The notes under the pieces: generated by a model
Told to the model about the DNA's origin: nothing
What the model saw: the letters and a program-made list of their open reading frames with translations, nothing else
The model's database searches: none
Assembly (NCBI RefSeq): GCF_021531815.1
Contig: NZ_JADYUM010000015.1
Location: forward strand, 1-64,000
Length of the DNA: 64,000 bases
Origin: Pseudoflavonifractor phocaeensis
GTDB lineage: Bacteria; Bacillota; Clostridia; Oscillospirales; Oscillospiraceae
Direction: 5' to 3'
In this document: piece by piece, positions 26,396 through 33,891 of the stretch
How the letters are laid out: each line of letters opens with the position of its first letter
How positions within the stretch are numbered: position 1 is the first letter of the stretch
Made by a program: the position numbers and the translations under genes

Positions 26396-27820
26396 TCACA
26401 GGCCGGTCTGGGCGGGGTTGTCGATGAGGTTTCCGTCGCAGTCGAACCGGGAGCCGTGGCAGGGGCAGTCCCAGGTGTGCTCCTCTGGGTTCCAATTCAG
26501 CTGGCAGCCCAGGTGGGCGCACCGGGGGGAAGTCAGATGGACCTGGCCGTCGGGCTCCCGGTAAGCCGCCACCTTTTTTCCGTGCCAGGTGACCACCGCC
26601 CCCTGGCCGGCAGGGAGCTGGTCCAAGAACATTCCGGGGCGCCACAACCAGCCGCGGAGCAGGCCCTTGGCGGCGCGGCCGCTCTCTCCGGCCAGGCTCC
26701 GGGCCGCTGTCCAGCTGAACCGCCGGGGGGAGAGAACGGAGGAGAGGGGGTGTTCCTGTCCGGTTATCTGGGCGGAAATAAGGTCCGCGGCCACCATGGA
26801 GGCGGTCATGCCCCATTTTTGGAATCCGGTGGCCACATACCAGTGGGGACGGGAGGGGCTGAATACGCCGATATAGGGCAGGCCGTCCAGGGTGACGCAG
26901 TCCTGGGCGGACCAACGGGCTGCCGGGACGGCTTGGGGCCAGAAGGACCTGGCCTGGGCCTCCAGCATGTCGTAGGGACTCCGTTCCGCACCCTTGCCGG
27001 TGGGGTGGCCGCCGCCGCCCACCAGAAGGTAGGCTCCGGCGTTCCGGAAGGACAGCCCGCCGGGGTCCACGCCGTAGTAGATGCCGTCCAGCTGGGGAGC
27101 GCCTGACACCGCCGCCACATAGCTGCGCTCCTGGTGCATCCGGGCAAAGTAGAGGCCGGGAAAATTGACAAAGGGGTAGTGGCAGGCGAATACCACATAC
27201 CGGGCGGTCACCCGCCCCCGGGGAGTGGTCAGACGGGCTTCCTCTGCGGTCAGAACAGGGGTGTGCTCATAGACCTCCAGTCCTTGGGCGGCTCCGTACA
27301 GAAATTTCAGGGGGTGGAGCATGGCCTGTCTCTCCATCCGCACCGCGCCCTTGACCGGAAAGGGCAGGGTCGTGGTCACGGTGAAGGCGGTCTCCAGCCC
27401 CAGGGCGCGGCAGGCCACGTCCTCCCGGACCAGGGGCAGCTCCCGGGAGCGGGAGTAGAGGTAGGCGGGGCAGTCCATGAAGTCGCAGCGGATGCCGGAG
27501 CGGGCCAGCCGGCGGTACTCCTCCACCGCCTCCTGGTTGGCCTGGGCATACAGCCGGGCCCGGGACTCGCCTAGTTGCCGGATGAGCCGGGTATAGATCA
27601 GGCCGTGCTGGGCGGTGATCTTGGCGGTGGTGTTCCCGGTCTGTCCGCTGCCCAGGGTGCGGGCCTCCAGTATCACGGTATGCAGTCCCGCCCCGGCCAA
27701 GGCCCGGGCGGTGAGCACCCCCGCCATTCCTCCGCCGATGACCGCGGCGTCTACCGTCAGATCGCCGCCCAAGGACCGTCCGCCGGGAGCCGCGGCATCC
27801 CATCGCCAAAGAGATTCCAT
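26396..27820 (-). CDS. FAD-dependent oxidoreductase with C-terminal Rieske [2Fe-2S] domain
   Basis: A DAO-type flavoprotein fused to a Rieske domain. The FAD-binding DAAVIGGGMAGVLTARALA is near residue 30 and GFQKWGMTASMVAADLI near residue 350. The Rieske cluster ligands are in CAHLGC and CPCHGSRFD close to the C-terminus. It has 474 residues. The ATG at 27820 follows AAGGAGG, so the upstream in-frame ATG at 27847 is discarded. This fusion is common in Firmicutes and often annotated as a glycine-oxidase-like protein, but the substrate is unknown. It lies 55 nt downstream of the lysR gene in the same direction. Confidence 0.92.
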   Translation of the reverse strand: MESLWRWDAAAPGGRSLGGDLTVDAAVIGGGMAGVLTARALAGAGLHTVILEARTLGSGQTGNTTAKITAQHGLIYTRLIRQLGESRARLYAQANQEAVEEYRRLARSGIRCDFMDCPAYLYSRSRELPLVREDVACRALGLETAFTVTTTLPFPVKGAVRMERQAMLHPLKFLYGAAQGLEVYEHTPVLTAEEARLTTPRGRVTARYVVFACHYPFVNFPGLYFARMHQERSYVAAVSGAPQLDGIYYGVDPGGLSFRNAGAYLLVGGGGHPTGKGAERSPYDMLEAQARSFWPQAVPAARWSAQDCVTLDGLPYIGVFSPSRPHWYVATGFQKWGMTASMVAADLISAQITGQEHPLSSVLSPRRFSWTAARSLAGESGRAAKGLLRGWLWRPGMFLDQLPAGQGAVVTWHGKKVAAYREPDGQVHLTSPRCAHLGCQLNWNPEEHTWDCPCHGSRFDCDGNLIDNPAQTGL

Positions 27821-27875
27821 GTTACCGCCTCCTTGCGCATCCAGCATGCGCCGGAGACGGCGGTTTTATTCTGGT

Positions 27876-28829
27876 TTAAAGACGTTCCGTCTCTTGGGGT
27901 AGGATATGCTCCGCCTCCCGGACCCGGAAGCGCTGGGAGTGGATCTTGTCCTCCTCCAGAAAGTCCTGGACGTAGTCGATAAACGCCTGGACCAGGCCGG
28001 AGGGCTGCTGGGCCTTGCTCCACACCAGCACATATTCCGCCTGTCGGGCGGGCTGGGTGACCACCTTAGACACCACCAGGTCGTTGGGGGTATAGGTGGT
28101 CTGAGGGAAGATGCTGATGCCCACCCCCTGCTCCGCCAGCGCCACCGCGTCCACATAGTTGGACATTTCGCAGAAAATGTCGGGTTCCGCCCCGATCTCG
28201 CCGAACCACTTTCGGATGGCCTCGATCCGGGATTTCCGGGTGGGGACGATCAGGGGCTGGCCCACCAGCCGGGCCAGGGGCAGCTGGTCCCCGGGCAGCT
28301 GGGCCAGGGGGTGCTTCCGGGGGATGATGGCCACCCAGGGCTCCCGGCCCACAGGGAAGCCCTCCAGATGCTCCGTGTCGTAGGGGGCGGCGATGACCGC
28401 CAGGTCGGCTAGCCCCCTGTGCAGGCGGTCCAGCACGTCGTCGCTGCTGCCGTTCCACAGGCTGTACCGAACCAGGGGGAATTCCTCCCGGAAGCCCGCG
28501 ATCCACCGGGCGGTGAGATAGGGCGCCCGGCCCTCCACCAGGCCCAAAACGATGGTGCCTGACACGCCGCTTTTCATGGCTGCCAGTTCCTGGCGGGTCT
28601 TCTCCTCCAGATCCAGCAGCTGGACGGCCCGGCGGAGGAGGAGGCTGCCCTCGTCGGTGAGGGTCAGCCGCCGCTTGCCCCGGATGAAGAGGGGGGCTCC
28701 CAGCTCCTCCTCCAGACCCCGGATCTGGTTGCTCAGGGGTGGCTGGCTCATATTCAATTTTTCCGCGGCCCGGGTGATGTTCAGCTCCTGGGCCACCGTG
28801 ATAAAGTAACGGAGGGTACGCAGTTCCAT
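27876..28829 (-). CDS. LysR-type transcriptional regulator
   Basis: DNA-binding regulator of 317 residues. The helix-turn-helix is in MELRTLRYFITVAQELNITR and AAEKLNMSQPPLSNQIRGLE, and the effector domain runs from about residue 90 to 295 (GIVLG-like, DLAVIAAPYDTE, GVGISIFPQ). The ATG at 28829 is preferred because GAGGTG lies 7 nt upstream. The alternative ATG at 28835 overlaps that site. It is transcribed away from the microprotein array that begins at 28989, the usual geometry for a LysR target. The effector is unknown. Confidence 0.94.
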   Translation of the reverse strand: MELRTLRYFITVAQELNITRAAEKLNMSQPPLSNQIRGLEEELGAPLFIRGKRRLTLTDEGSLLLRRAVQLLDLEEKTRQELAAMKSGVSGTIVLGLVEGRAPYLTARWIAGFREEFPLVRYSLWNGSSDDVLDRLHRGLADLAVIAAPYDTEHLEGFPVGREPWVAIIPRKHPLAQLPGDQLPLARLVGQPLIVPTRKSRIEAIRKWFGEIGAEPDIFCEMSNYVDAVALAEQGVGISIFPQTTYTPNDLVVSKVVTQPARQAEYVLVWSKAQQPSGLVQAFIDYVQDFLEEDKIHSQRFRVREAEHILPQETERL

Positions 28830-28851
28830 TCCCATTCACCTCGGACTTATC

Positions 28852-28883
28852 ATATCAAAAAAATATGGTAAATGCAATGATAT
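28852..28883. promoter_or_regulatory. Possible LysR operator between lysR and the small-ORF array
   Basis: ATATCA (28852-28857) and TGATAT (28878-28883) form an inverted repeat in an AT-rich stretch directly upstream of lysR. No strong promoter hexamers for the array can be picked out by eye. Confidence 0.35.
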
Positions 28884-28988
28884 ATGTATTTCCTTTTTTA
28901 AACCGTTGGTGTTAGGATAAGGGCGTCCAAAGGGAACAGAAAGATTTCCCAAAGCAAAGAGCAGTAAAACGGAACGGAGGTCCTGATA

Positions 28989-29063
28989 ATGGAACAGAAT
29001 GTTTTACGTCACGTCGTCGGCGCGGGTCATGGGAATTGTCAGACTTCCCAGTACGCACGATAA
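28989..29063 (+). CDS. Leader small ORF, 24 residues, unknown
   Basis: The frame opens with ATG at 28989, 7 nt after a GGAGGT ribosome binding site, and stops at 29061-29063. The peptide starts MEQNVLRHVV and ends GNCQTSQYAR, with one cysteine. It is the first of four short frames in the same direction and shows no resemblance to the three 17-residue peptides that follow. It could be a separate peptide or a regulatory leader. The ribosome binding site is the main evidence that it is translated. Confidence 0.5.
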   Translation: MEQNVLRHVVGAGHGNCQTSQYAR

Positions 29064-29109
29064 GAAGCAAGCACCGGATCTCAAAATGAGCAGAAAGGAG
29101 CGTAACACC

Positions 29110-29163
29110 ATGAAGAGCCTGGCCGCCCTGCTGAGTGATTACTACCGCACCTTCTCCCGCTGA
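29110..29163 (+). CDS. Microprotein 1 of tandem array (17 residues)
   Basis: The predicted peptide is MKSLAALLSDYYRTFSR. AGAAAGGAG lies 9 nt before the ATG. Hydrophobic residues at 4, 7, 8, 11, 12 and 15 fall on one face of a helix, while Lys, Ser, Asp and Arg cover the other, so it is a short amphipathic helix with net positive charge. It is the first unit of a repeat with starts at 29110, 29220 and 29331. It matches no family I know. Confidence 0.7.
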   Translation: MKSLAALLSDYYRTFSR

Positions 29164-29219
29164 GGGAAACGTAGGTGGAACTGATAAACCGGACTTGATC
29201 TTGAAAGGAGATTTTCGTT

Positions 29220-29273
29220 ATGAAAAGCCTGTCCAGCCTGCTGAGTGATTATTACCGCACCTTCTCCCGCTAA
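29220..29273 (+). CDS. Microprotein 2 of tandem array (17 residues)
   Basis: The predicted peptide is MKSLSSLLSDYYRTFSR, differing from the first only at residues 5 and 6. The shared tail is almost identical at DNA level, with one synonymous change and a different stop codon (TAA instead of TGA). GAAAGGAG precedes the ATG by 9 nt. The spacer before it resembles the spacers of the other units, so the whole 110-bp block (spacer, ribosome binding site and frame) was duplicated. Confidence 0.7.
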   Translation: MKSLSSLLSDYYRTFSR

Positions 29274-29330
29274 GCGGAACGGCGCGCGGAAACCGATATA
29301 CCGATTTTGATGTGAAAGGAGATCATCCCC

Positions 29331-29384
29331 ATGAAAAAGCTGTCCAGCTTCCTGGCTGCCTATTATGGTTCCTTTGCCCGGTAA
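29331..29384 (+). CDS. Microprotein 3 of tandem array (17 residues)
   Basis: The predicted peptide is MKKLSSFLAAYYGSFAR, more diverged than the first two but equal in length and with the same pattern of Lys-2, Leu-4, Tyr-Tyr at 11-12, Phe-15 and Arg-17. GAAAGGAG lies before the ATG. Keeping length, frame and aromatic positions while other codons have changed argues that the peptide is selected. A terminator follows 48 nt later. Confidence 0.7.
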   Translation: MKKLSSFLAAYYGSFAR

Positions 29385-29431
29385 AGAAATGCCTTCTTCC
29401 CTTTGTGTGATCCATCCGTCACTCAAAGTAA

Positions 29432-29479
29432 AAAAACACGGCCCGAACAGCACCTCTCCGCTGTTCGGACCGTGTTTTG
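29432..29479. terminator. Terminator of the microprotein array, shared with lytR
   Basis: A long stem AAAACACGG-CCGAACAG / CTGTTCGG-CCGTGTTTT with one internal mismatch (29432-29450 with 29461-29479), with A-run and T-run flanks, lies between convergent transcripts. Confidence 0.9.
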
Positions 29480-29517
29480 TTTTGGTTGGGAGATGGAGAA
29501 CCGATGGGAGCCGCCGT

Positions 29518-30246
29518 TTACTGGATCTTCAGTTGGCGGCGCAGCTCTTTGATGCGGTCCCGACCGATGGGCAGGGGGATGTCGGCCCCCCGGACCCGCA
29601 GGGCGAAGCTGTTGTTGTTCCAAGGGAAGATGTCCTGGATAAATTTCAGCTGGACCAGGCAGGTCTTGTGGATGCGGTAGAAGCCCTGGCCGTTCAGCCG
29701 GCTCTCATACTCGGAGAGGGAGGCGTTGTCGGTATACTCCTTGCCGGACAGGGTGTGGAGGACGCAGCCCCGCCCGGAGCCGTCCGTCTCGATATAGGTG
29801 ATGTCGCCCACATCCAGCAGGATGGTGTGGCGGTTGCTGCTGATGGCCAGCCGGTCCAGGGGCTGGGGGGAGGCCGGAGGCTCTGCGGCGGCGCTGGGGA
29901 GGCAGTGGTCCAGCACCTGGTCCAGCCGCTCCGGGTCGAAGGGTTTGAGGATGTAGTCGTTTACCTGAAGCTCAAAGGCCCGCACCGCGTATTCGGAGTA
30001 GGCGGTGGCGAAGACGATCTTGGCTTGGGGCATGAGCTTCCGGGCCAGGGCGGCCACGGTGGTCCCCTCCATGTCTCCCAGGTGGACGTCGATGAACAGC
30101 AGGTCGAAGGTCTGCCGCTCCAGCAGGGCCATGGCCTGCACGCCGCTGCCCGCCTCGGCGATCTCCGCCTGGGGCAGGCGCTTCCGGAGCTGGTGGATCA
30201 GCTCCACCCGGGAATATTTTTCATCATCGATCACAGCGATCCGCAT
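29518..30246 (-). CDS. LytTR-family response regulator (LytR/LytT type)
   Basis: Response regulator of 242 residues. The receiver domain begins MRIAVIDDEKYSR, with acceptor aspartate in LLFIDVHLGDMEG and KPF near residue 100. The LytTR DNA-binding domain covers roughly residues 140-240 (DITYIETDGSG, FYRIHKTCLVQLKFI, PIGRDRIKELRR). The ATG at 30246 starts 4 nt after the histidine kinase stop, so the pair is coupled. Likely targets are the three 21-bp-spaced repeats upstream of the divergent TAXI-TRAP operon. Confidence 0.95.
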   Translation of the reverse strand: MRIAVIDDEKYSRVELIHQLRKRLPQAEIAEAGSGVQAMALLERQTFDLLFIDVHLGDMEGTTVAALARKLMPQAKIVFATAYSEYAVRAFELQVNDYILKPFDPERLDQVLDHCLPSAAAEPPASPQPLDRLAISSNRHTILLDVGDITYIETDGSGRGCVLHTLSGKEYTDNASLSEYESRLNGQGFYRIHKTCLVQLKFIQDIFPWNNNSFALRVRGADIPLPIGRDRIKELRRQLKIQ

Positions 30247-30250
30247 AGGG

Positions 30251-31954
30251 TCATCTTCCTTCCGACAGAGTTTGGGCGGCGGTGGGGGGCTCCAGGGGGA
30301 TGGAGAGATAGAAGGTGGAGCCGTGGTCGGTGCTCTGGATGTCAAAGACGCACTGGTCGCCGTAAATGCTGCGCAGCCGCTTTTGTACGTTGAACAGGCC
30401 GGAGTAGCTGGGGTCGTCGGGGTCGTGGAATTTGGCCAGCACCTCCGGCGGGAAGCCGTGCCCCCGGTCGGAGATCCAGATCTGGGCGCGGGTCTGGTCC
30501 TGCTCGATCCGGATGTCCACATACCGGTGGCCGTCGGAGGACCCGCCGTGGCGGATGGCGTTTTCCACCAAGGGCTGCAGGAGCAGGGGCGGGAGCCGCA
30601 GCCGCTCCAGGTCATCGGGGAGCTGGCGGGTGACGTGGACGGTCCCCTCAAACCGTGCTTCGGTGAGGAAGAGGTAGTTGTCCACGTTAGACAGCTCCTG
30701 GGACAGGGTGACGAAGCTCTCGTTGATGGATAGGGTCTGGCGGAAATACCGGGCCAGGACCAGGATGGTCTCCCGGGCCCGGTCCGGGTCGGTGAGACAG
30801 AGGGCGGAGATGGTGTTCAAGGCGTTGAACAGAAAATGGGGGTTGATCTGGGACTGAAGCGCCCGGAACTCCGCCTGGTGGCGCAGGTCCACCTGGTGCT
30901 GCAGCTCTCCCAGCTCCAGCATGGAGGAGAACAGCTGGGCCAGACTCTCGGCGGTGAGCAGGTCCGCCTCCAGGATCAGGTTGGGGCCTGTGGGCGTCAG
31001 CAGGATCAGTGCTCCCACCGCCCGCTGGTCCCAGACCAAAGGGGCGGCGATGGCCGCCTTCTCCTGAAAACGGCGGGATTGGCGTTCTCCCTGGTAGTTG
31101 CGGATGACGGACAGCTTTCTGGACTCTTCGGCCTGCCGGACGAAATCGGGGAGGGGCTGTCCCGCCAGGGACATCCCGCTGGCCACCAGGATCTGCTCCC
31201 GGTCGGCGATGGCCACCTGGAAGTTGGGCAGGTTGCGCCGCACTGTGTCCGCCGCCTTTTGGAGGGCCTCCCGGTTGCTCAAGCCCTCCCGGAGGTAGGG
31301 AAGGCACTCCTGGGCCACAAACAGGGCCGCCGAGCGCTGCTCCACCAGCTCAAAGGTCAGGTTGCGGTTCAGGCGGTCCAGCATCCCCATGAAGATGACC
31401 AGCCCCACGGAGTTGACCGCCATTTTGGGCAGGAGGATGGCTTGTTCCAGGGCCACCGCGGCGGGGAAGGGCTTGGCCATCACCAGGATGATCCCGCACT
31501 GGATCATCTCAGACAGGACCGCAATGCCCACCAGAGCGGCATTCCGGTGGGAGATCCGGGGGAGCCAGCGGTAGAAAAAGGCGCCGATAACGCCGAAACA
31601 GAAGGTGCCCACGCCGCAGGCCAGGGAGGTAAAGCCGGCCGGATTATAGAGGTAGCGGTGCACGCCGCTGAGCAGGCCGGCGCAGATCCCGGAGAGGGGT
31701 CCGCCCACCAGTCCGGCGGCCACGGTGCTGATGACCCGGGTGTTGACCACGGCGCCCTGAAACTGCAGGCCGGTGTAGGTGCAGCTGATGGACAGCAGGC
31801 CGAAGATAAGCCCCAGAAGCAGCTGGTTGCTTACGGAGCGCTCCTGACGTTTCAGGATGGTGCGCAGGGGCTTGATCTCGGTCAGCGCGGTTGCCGTCAG
31901 CATCAAAAGCCCCAGATTCAGCAGCAGATACCCCAGCAGGCTGTCATCCAGCAT
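30251..31954 (-). CDS. LytS-type sensor histidine kinase
   Basis: Membrane sensor of 567 residues. The N-terminal 5TM-LYT domain occupies about residues 1-185 (NTRVISTVAAGLVGGPLSGI and similar segments), followed by a GAF-like domain. A His_kinase domain has QINPHFLFNALNTISALC with the phospho-accepting histidine, and a C-terminal ATPase domain has ENAIRHGG and DRGHGFPPE. Related systems sense pyruvate or other small carboxylates or cell-envelope state. Here the divergent carboxylate-type transporter suggests a nutrient signal, which is inference. Confidence 0.95.
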   Translation of the reverse strand: MLDDSLLGYLLLNLGLLMLTATALTEIKPLRTILKRQERSVSNQLLLGLIFGLLSISCTYTGLQFQGAVVNTRVISTVAAGLVGGPLSGICAGLLSGVHRYLYNPAGFTSLACGVGTFCFGVIGAFFYRWLPRISHRNAALVGIAVLSEMIQCGIILVMAKPFPAAVALEQAILLPKMAVNSVGLVIFMGMLDRLNRNLTFELVEQRSAALFVAQECLPYLREGLSNREALQKAADTVRRNLPNFQVAIADREQILVASGMSLAGQPLPDFVRQAEESRKLSVIRNYQGERQSRRFQEKAAIAAPLVWDQRAVGALILLTPTGPNLILEADLLTAESLAQLFSSMLELGELQHQVDLRHQAEFRALQSQINPHFLFNALNTISALCLTDPDRARETILVLARYFRQTLSINESFVTLSQELSNVDNYLFLTEARFEGTVHVTRQLPDDLERLRLPPLLLQPLVENAIRHGGSSDGHRYVDIRIEQDQTRAQIWISDRGHGFPPEVLAKFHDPDDPSYSGLFNVQKRLRSIYGDQCVFDIQSTDHGSTFYLSIPLEPPTAAQTLSEGR

Positions 31955-32047
31955 ACGACACGTCTCCCTTTTTGTCCGCTCATTGTTTACAAAATTTTAA
32001 CGGAAACAGTGTAACACGGAACAGGAACCATTGCAAGAACCAGCTAT

Positions 32048-32097
32048 CCGTTCTCACCCGGATTTTTACCGTTCCCCCGCCAAAAATGACCGTACCC
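32048..32097 (+). promoter_or_regulatory. Three direct repeats at 21-bp spacing, probable LytTR boxes
   Basis: CCGTTCTC (32048-32055), CCGTTCCC (32069-32076) and CCGTACCC (32090-32097) are spaced exactly 21 bp start to start. LytTR regulators bind ACCGTT-like 9-bp boxes at two-turn spacing. The last box ends 10 bp before the -35 element of the TRAP promoter, a typical activator position. Confidence 0.65.
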
Positions 32098-32107
32098 GGC
32101 AGTTTTG

Positions 32108-32136
32108 TTGACAGAAGGGTAGAATACACATAAAAT
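32108..32136 (+). promoter_or_regulatory. Promoter of the TAXI-TRAP operon
   Basis: TTGACA (32108-32113), a 17-bp spacer and TAAAAT (32131-32136). Confidence 0.8.
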
Positions 32137-32231
32137 GCGGATGTCCCGAGAGAAGATTTGTGTGTTTTGCGTTTCCGCGGTCACGCCGCTGAAATAAAAC
32201 TGAGAAACTTTTGAGAAAGGGAGAGACTAAA

Positions 32232-33278
32232 ATGAAAATGAAGAAGATCCTGGCCCTGGCCCTTGCATTGTGCATGACCATGTCCCTGGTCGCCTGCGGA
32301 GGCGGAGGCAGCAAGAGCTCCGCTTCCAGCGACAAGCCCGCCGCTTCCGGTGCCAGCAGCGAGGGCGCCTCCACCGGCCTGACCGAGGCCGAGCGCGCCA
32401 AAGAGTTCGTCACCGTAGCCACCGGCCCGACCTCCGGCATTTACTATCCCATCGGCGGCGCCTTCGCCACCGCTCTGGGTGATTGGGGCTACACCACCAG
32501 CGCTCAGGCCACTGCCGCCTCCGCTGAGAACATCCAGCTGATCCTGGACGGCGACGCCGAGATCGCCATCGCCATGCAGGACTCCGTCATGCAGGCCTAT
32601 GAGGGCTTCGGCGCTTACGAGGGCAAGGAGCCTGCCAGCGACCTGCGCGCCCTGATGCGCCTGTGGCCCAACTACGTGCAGCTGGTCACCACCGCCAACA
32701 CCGGCATCAAGTCCGTGGAGGACCTGAAGGGCAAGCGCGTGGGCGTTGGCGCCGCCAACTCCGGCGTGGAACTGAACGCCCGCATGATCTTTGAGGCCTA
32801 TGGCATGAGCTATGACGACTGCACCGTGGACTACCTGGCTTACGGCGAGGCCATCGACAACATGAAGAACGGCCAGTGCGACGCCGTGTTCGTCACCTCC
32901 GGCCTGCCCAACGCCACCGTCACTGAGCTGGCCACCAGCTATGACATGGTCATCGTGCCCATCGACGGCGCCGGCCGTGACAACCTGATCTCCAAGTACC
33001 CCTTCTATGCCGAGACCGTCATCCCCGCTGATACTTACAACAACACCGAGGACGTCCAGAGCGTTTTCGTGTACAACATCATGCTGGTGCGCGGGGACCT
33101 GTCCGATGAGATGGTCTACGATATGCTGACCGGTATCTTCGAGAACATCGACACCATCCAGGCCTCCCACAACGCCGCCAACAAGAACATCTATCTGGAT
33201 GTGGGCGTCAGCGACATTCAGCTGCCCCTCCACGACGGCGCCGCCAAGTTCTGGGCCGATCACGGCTTTGAGCAGTAA
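32232..33278 (+). CDS. TAXI-family TRAP transporter solute-binding lipoprotein
   Basis: Extracytoplasmic receptor of a TRAP transporter. The 348 residues start MKMKKILALALALCMTMSL with lipobox LVAC, then a Ser/Ala linker and the TAXI signature VTVATGPTSGIYYPIGGAFA. KSVEDLKGKRVGVGAANSGVELNA follows. The ATG at 32232 has AAAGGGAG 7 nt upstream, and the TTG at 32211 is not supported. It is the first gene of the operon with DUF1850 and the fused permease. The substrate is probably a dicarboxylate or amino acid such as glutamate, and cannot be told from sequence. Confidence 0.96.
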   Translation: MKMKKILALALALCMTMSLVACGGGGSKSSASSDKPAASGASSEGASTGLTEAERAKEFVTVATGPTSGIYYPIGGAFATALGDWGYTTSAQATAASAENIQLILDGDAEIAIAMQDSVMQAYEGFGAYEGKEPASDLRALMRLWPNYVQLVTTANTGIKSVEDLKGKRVGVGAANSGVELNARMIFEAYGMSYDDCTVDYLAYGEAIDNMKNGQCDAVFVTSGLPNATVTELATSYDMVIVPIDGAGRDNLISKYPFYAETVIPADTYNNTEDVQSVFVYNIMLVRGDLSDEMVYDMLTGIFENIDTIQASHNAANKNIYLDVGVSDIQLPLHDGAAKFWADHGFEQ

Positions 33279-33293
33279 TCAGTGACCTTTCTC

Positions 33294-33336
33294 AGCCGGC
33301 ACGCGGTATGTCCCTGACCTCTGCCGCGTGCCGGCT
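33294..33336 (+). terminator. Intercistronic hairpin after the TAXI receptor gene
   Basis: A 13-bp perfect stem AGCCGGCACGCGG/CCGCGTGCCGGCT (33294-33306 with 33324-33336) without a T-run. It probably gives higher expression of the receptor than of the permease. Confidence 0.65.
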
Positions 33337-33372
33337 GTCCATTCCATCCGGACAAAGGAGCGGTGATCCGGT

Positions 33373-33891
33373 ATGCCGGCGTCTCCGGAGAAGTGGCGCA
33401 GATGCGTCCTGGCCGTCCTGCTGGTGACGGCCTGCGTACTTGGCGCCACCCTGCTTTTCACCGGACGGGATCCGGTGATGACCCTGCGCCTGTCTTATCA
33501 GAAGACGGGTGAGATCATTTTGGAGCGGCAGATCCAACCGGGGGATACCCTGACGGTGGAGCTGACCCACTCCTTCGAGCATGTTCCTTGGAACGAATAC
33601 TACGTGGTCCAGGAGGATGGGAGCTTCCTCCTCCAGCGCATCGAGGTCGGAGGCTTCGGCGCGGGTATCCCGGCGGAAATGGACGTCCCCACCTACGTGG
33701 GGGAGGACGGGCTGGTCCATATGGATGACATCAACAGCGTCTTTTTCCGGTTTAACTGGATCACTTCTCAAATCAATATGAAGGATCTGCTGCTGAACGG
33801 CGAGCCGGTCCTGGCGTTTTCCTCGCTGCCCCACCACAGCTTTGTGACCTGTGAAACCGTTGTTCAAAGGAGGTTGTTCCACTTTGGCTGA
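33373..33891 (+). CDS. DUF1850 protein of TAXI-TRAP operon
   Basis: The 172 residues have an N-terminal signal anchor (RCVLAVLLVTACVLGATLLF) and a DUF1850 domain (QPGDTLTVELTHSFEHVPWNEYY). This family occurs almost only between TAXI receptors and fused TRAP permeases, and its role is unknown. It overlaps the permease start by 8 bp, indicating translational coupling. Confidence 0.9.
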   Translation: MPASPEKWRRCVLAVLLVTACVLGATLLFTGRDPVMTLRLSYQKTGEIILERQIQPGDTLTVELTHSFEHVPWNEYYVVQEDGSFLLQRIEVGGFGAGIPAEMDVPTYVGEDGLVHMDDINSVFFRFNWITSQINMKDLLLNGEPVLAFSSLPHHSFVTCETVVQRRLFHFG

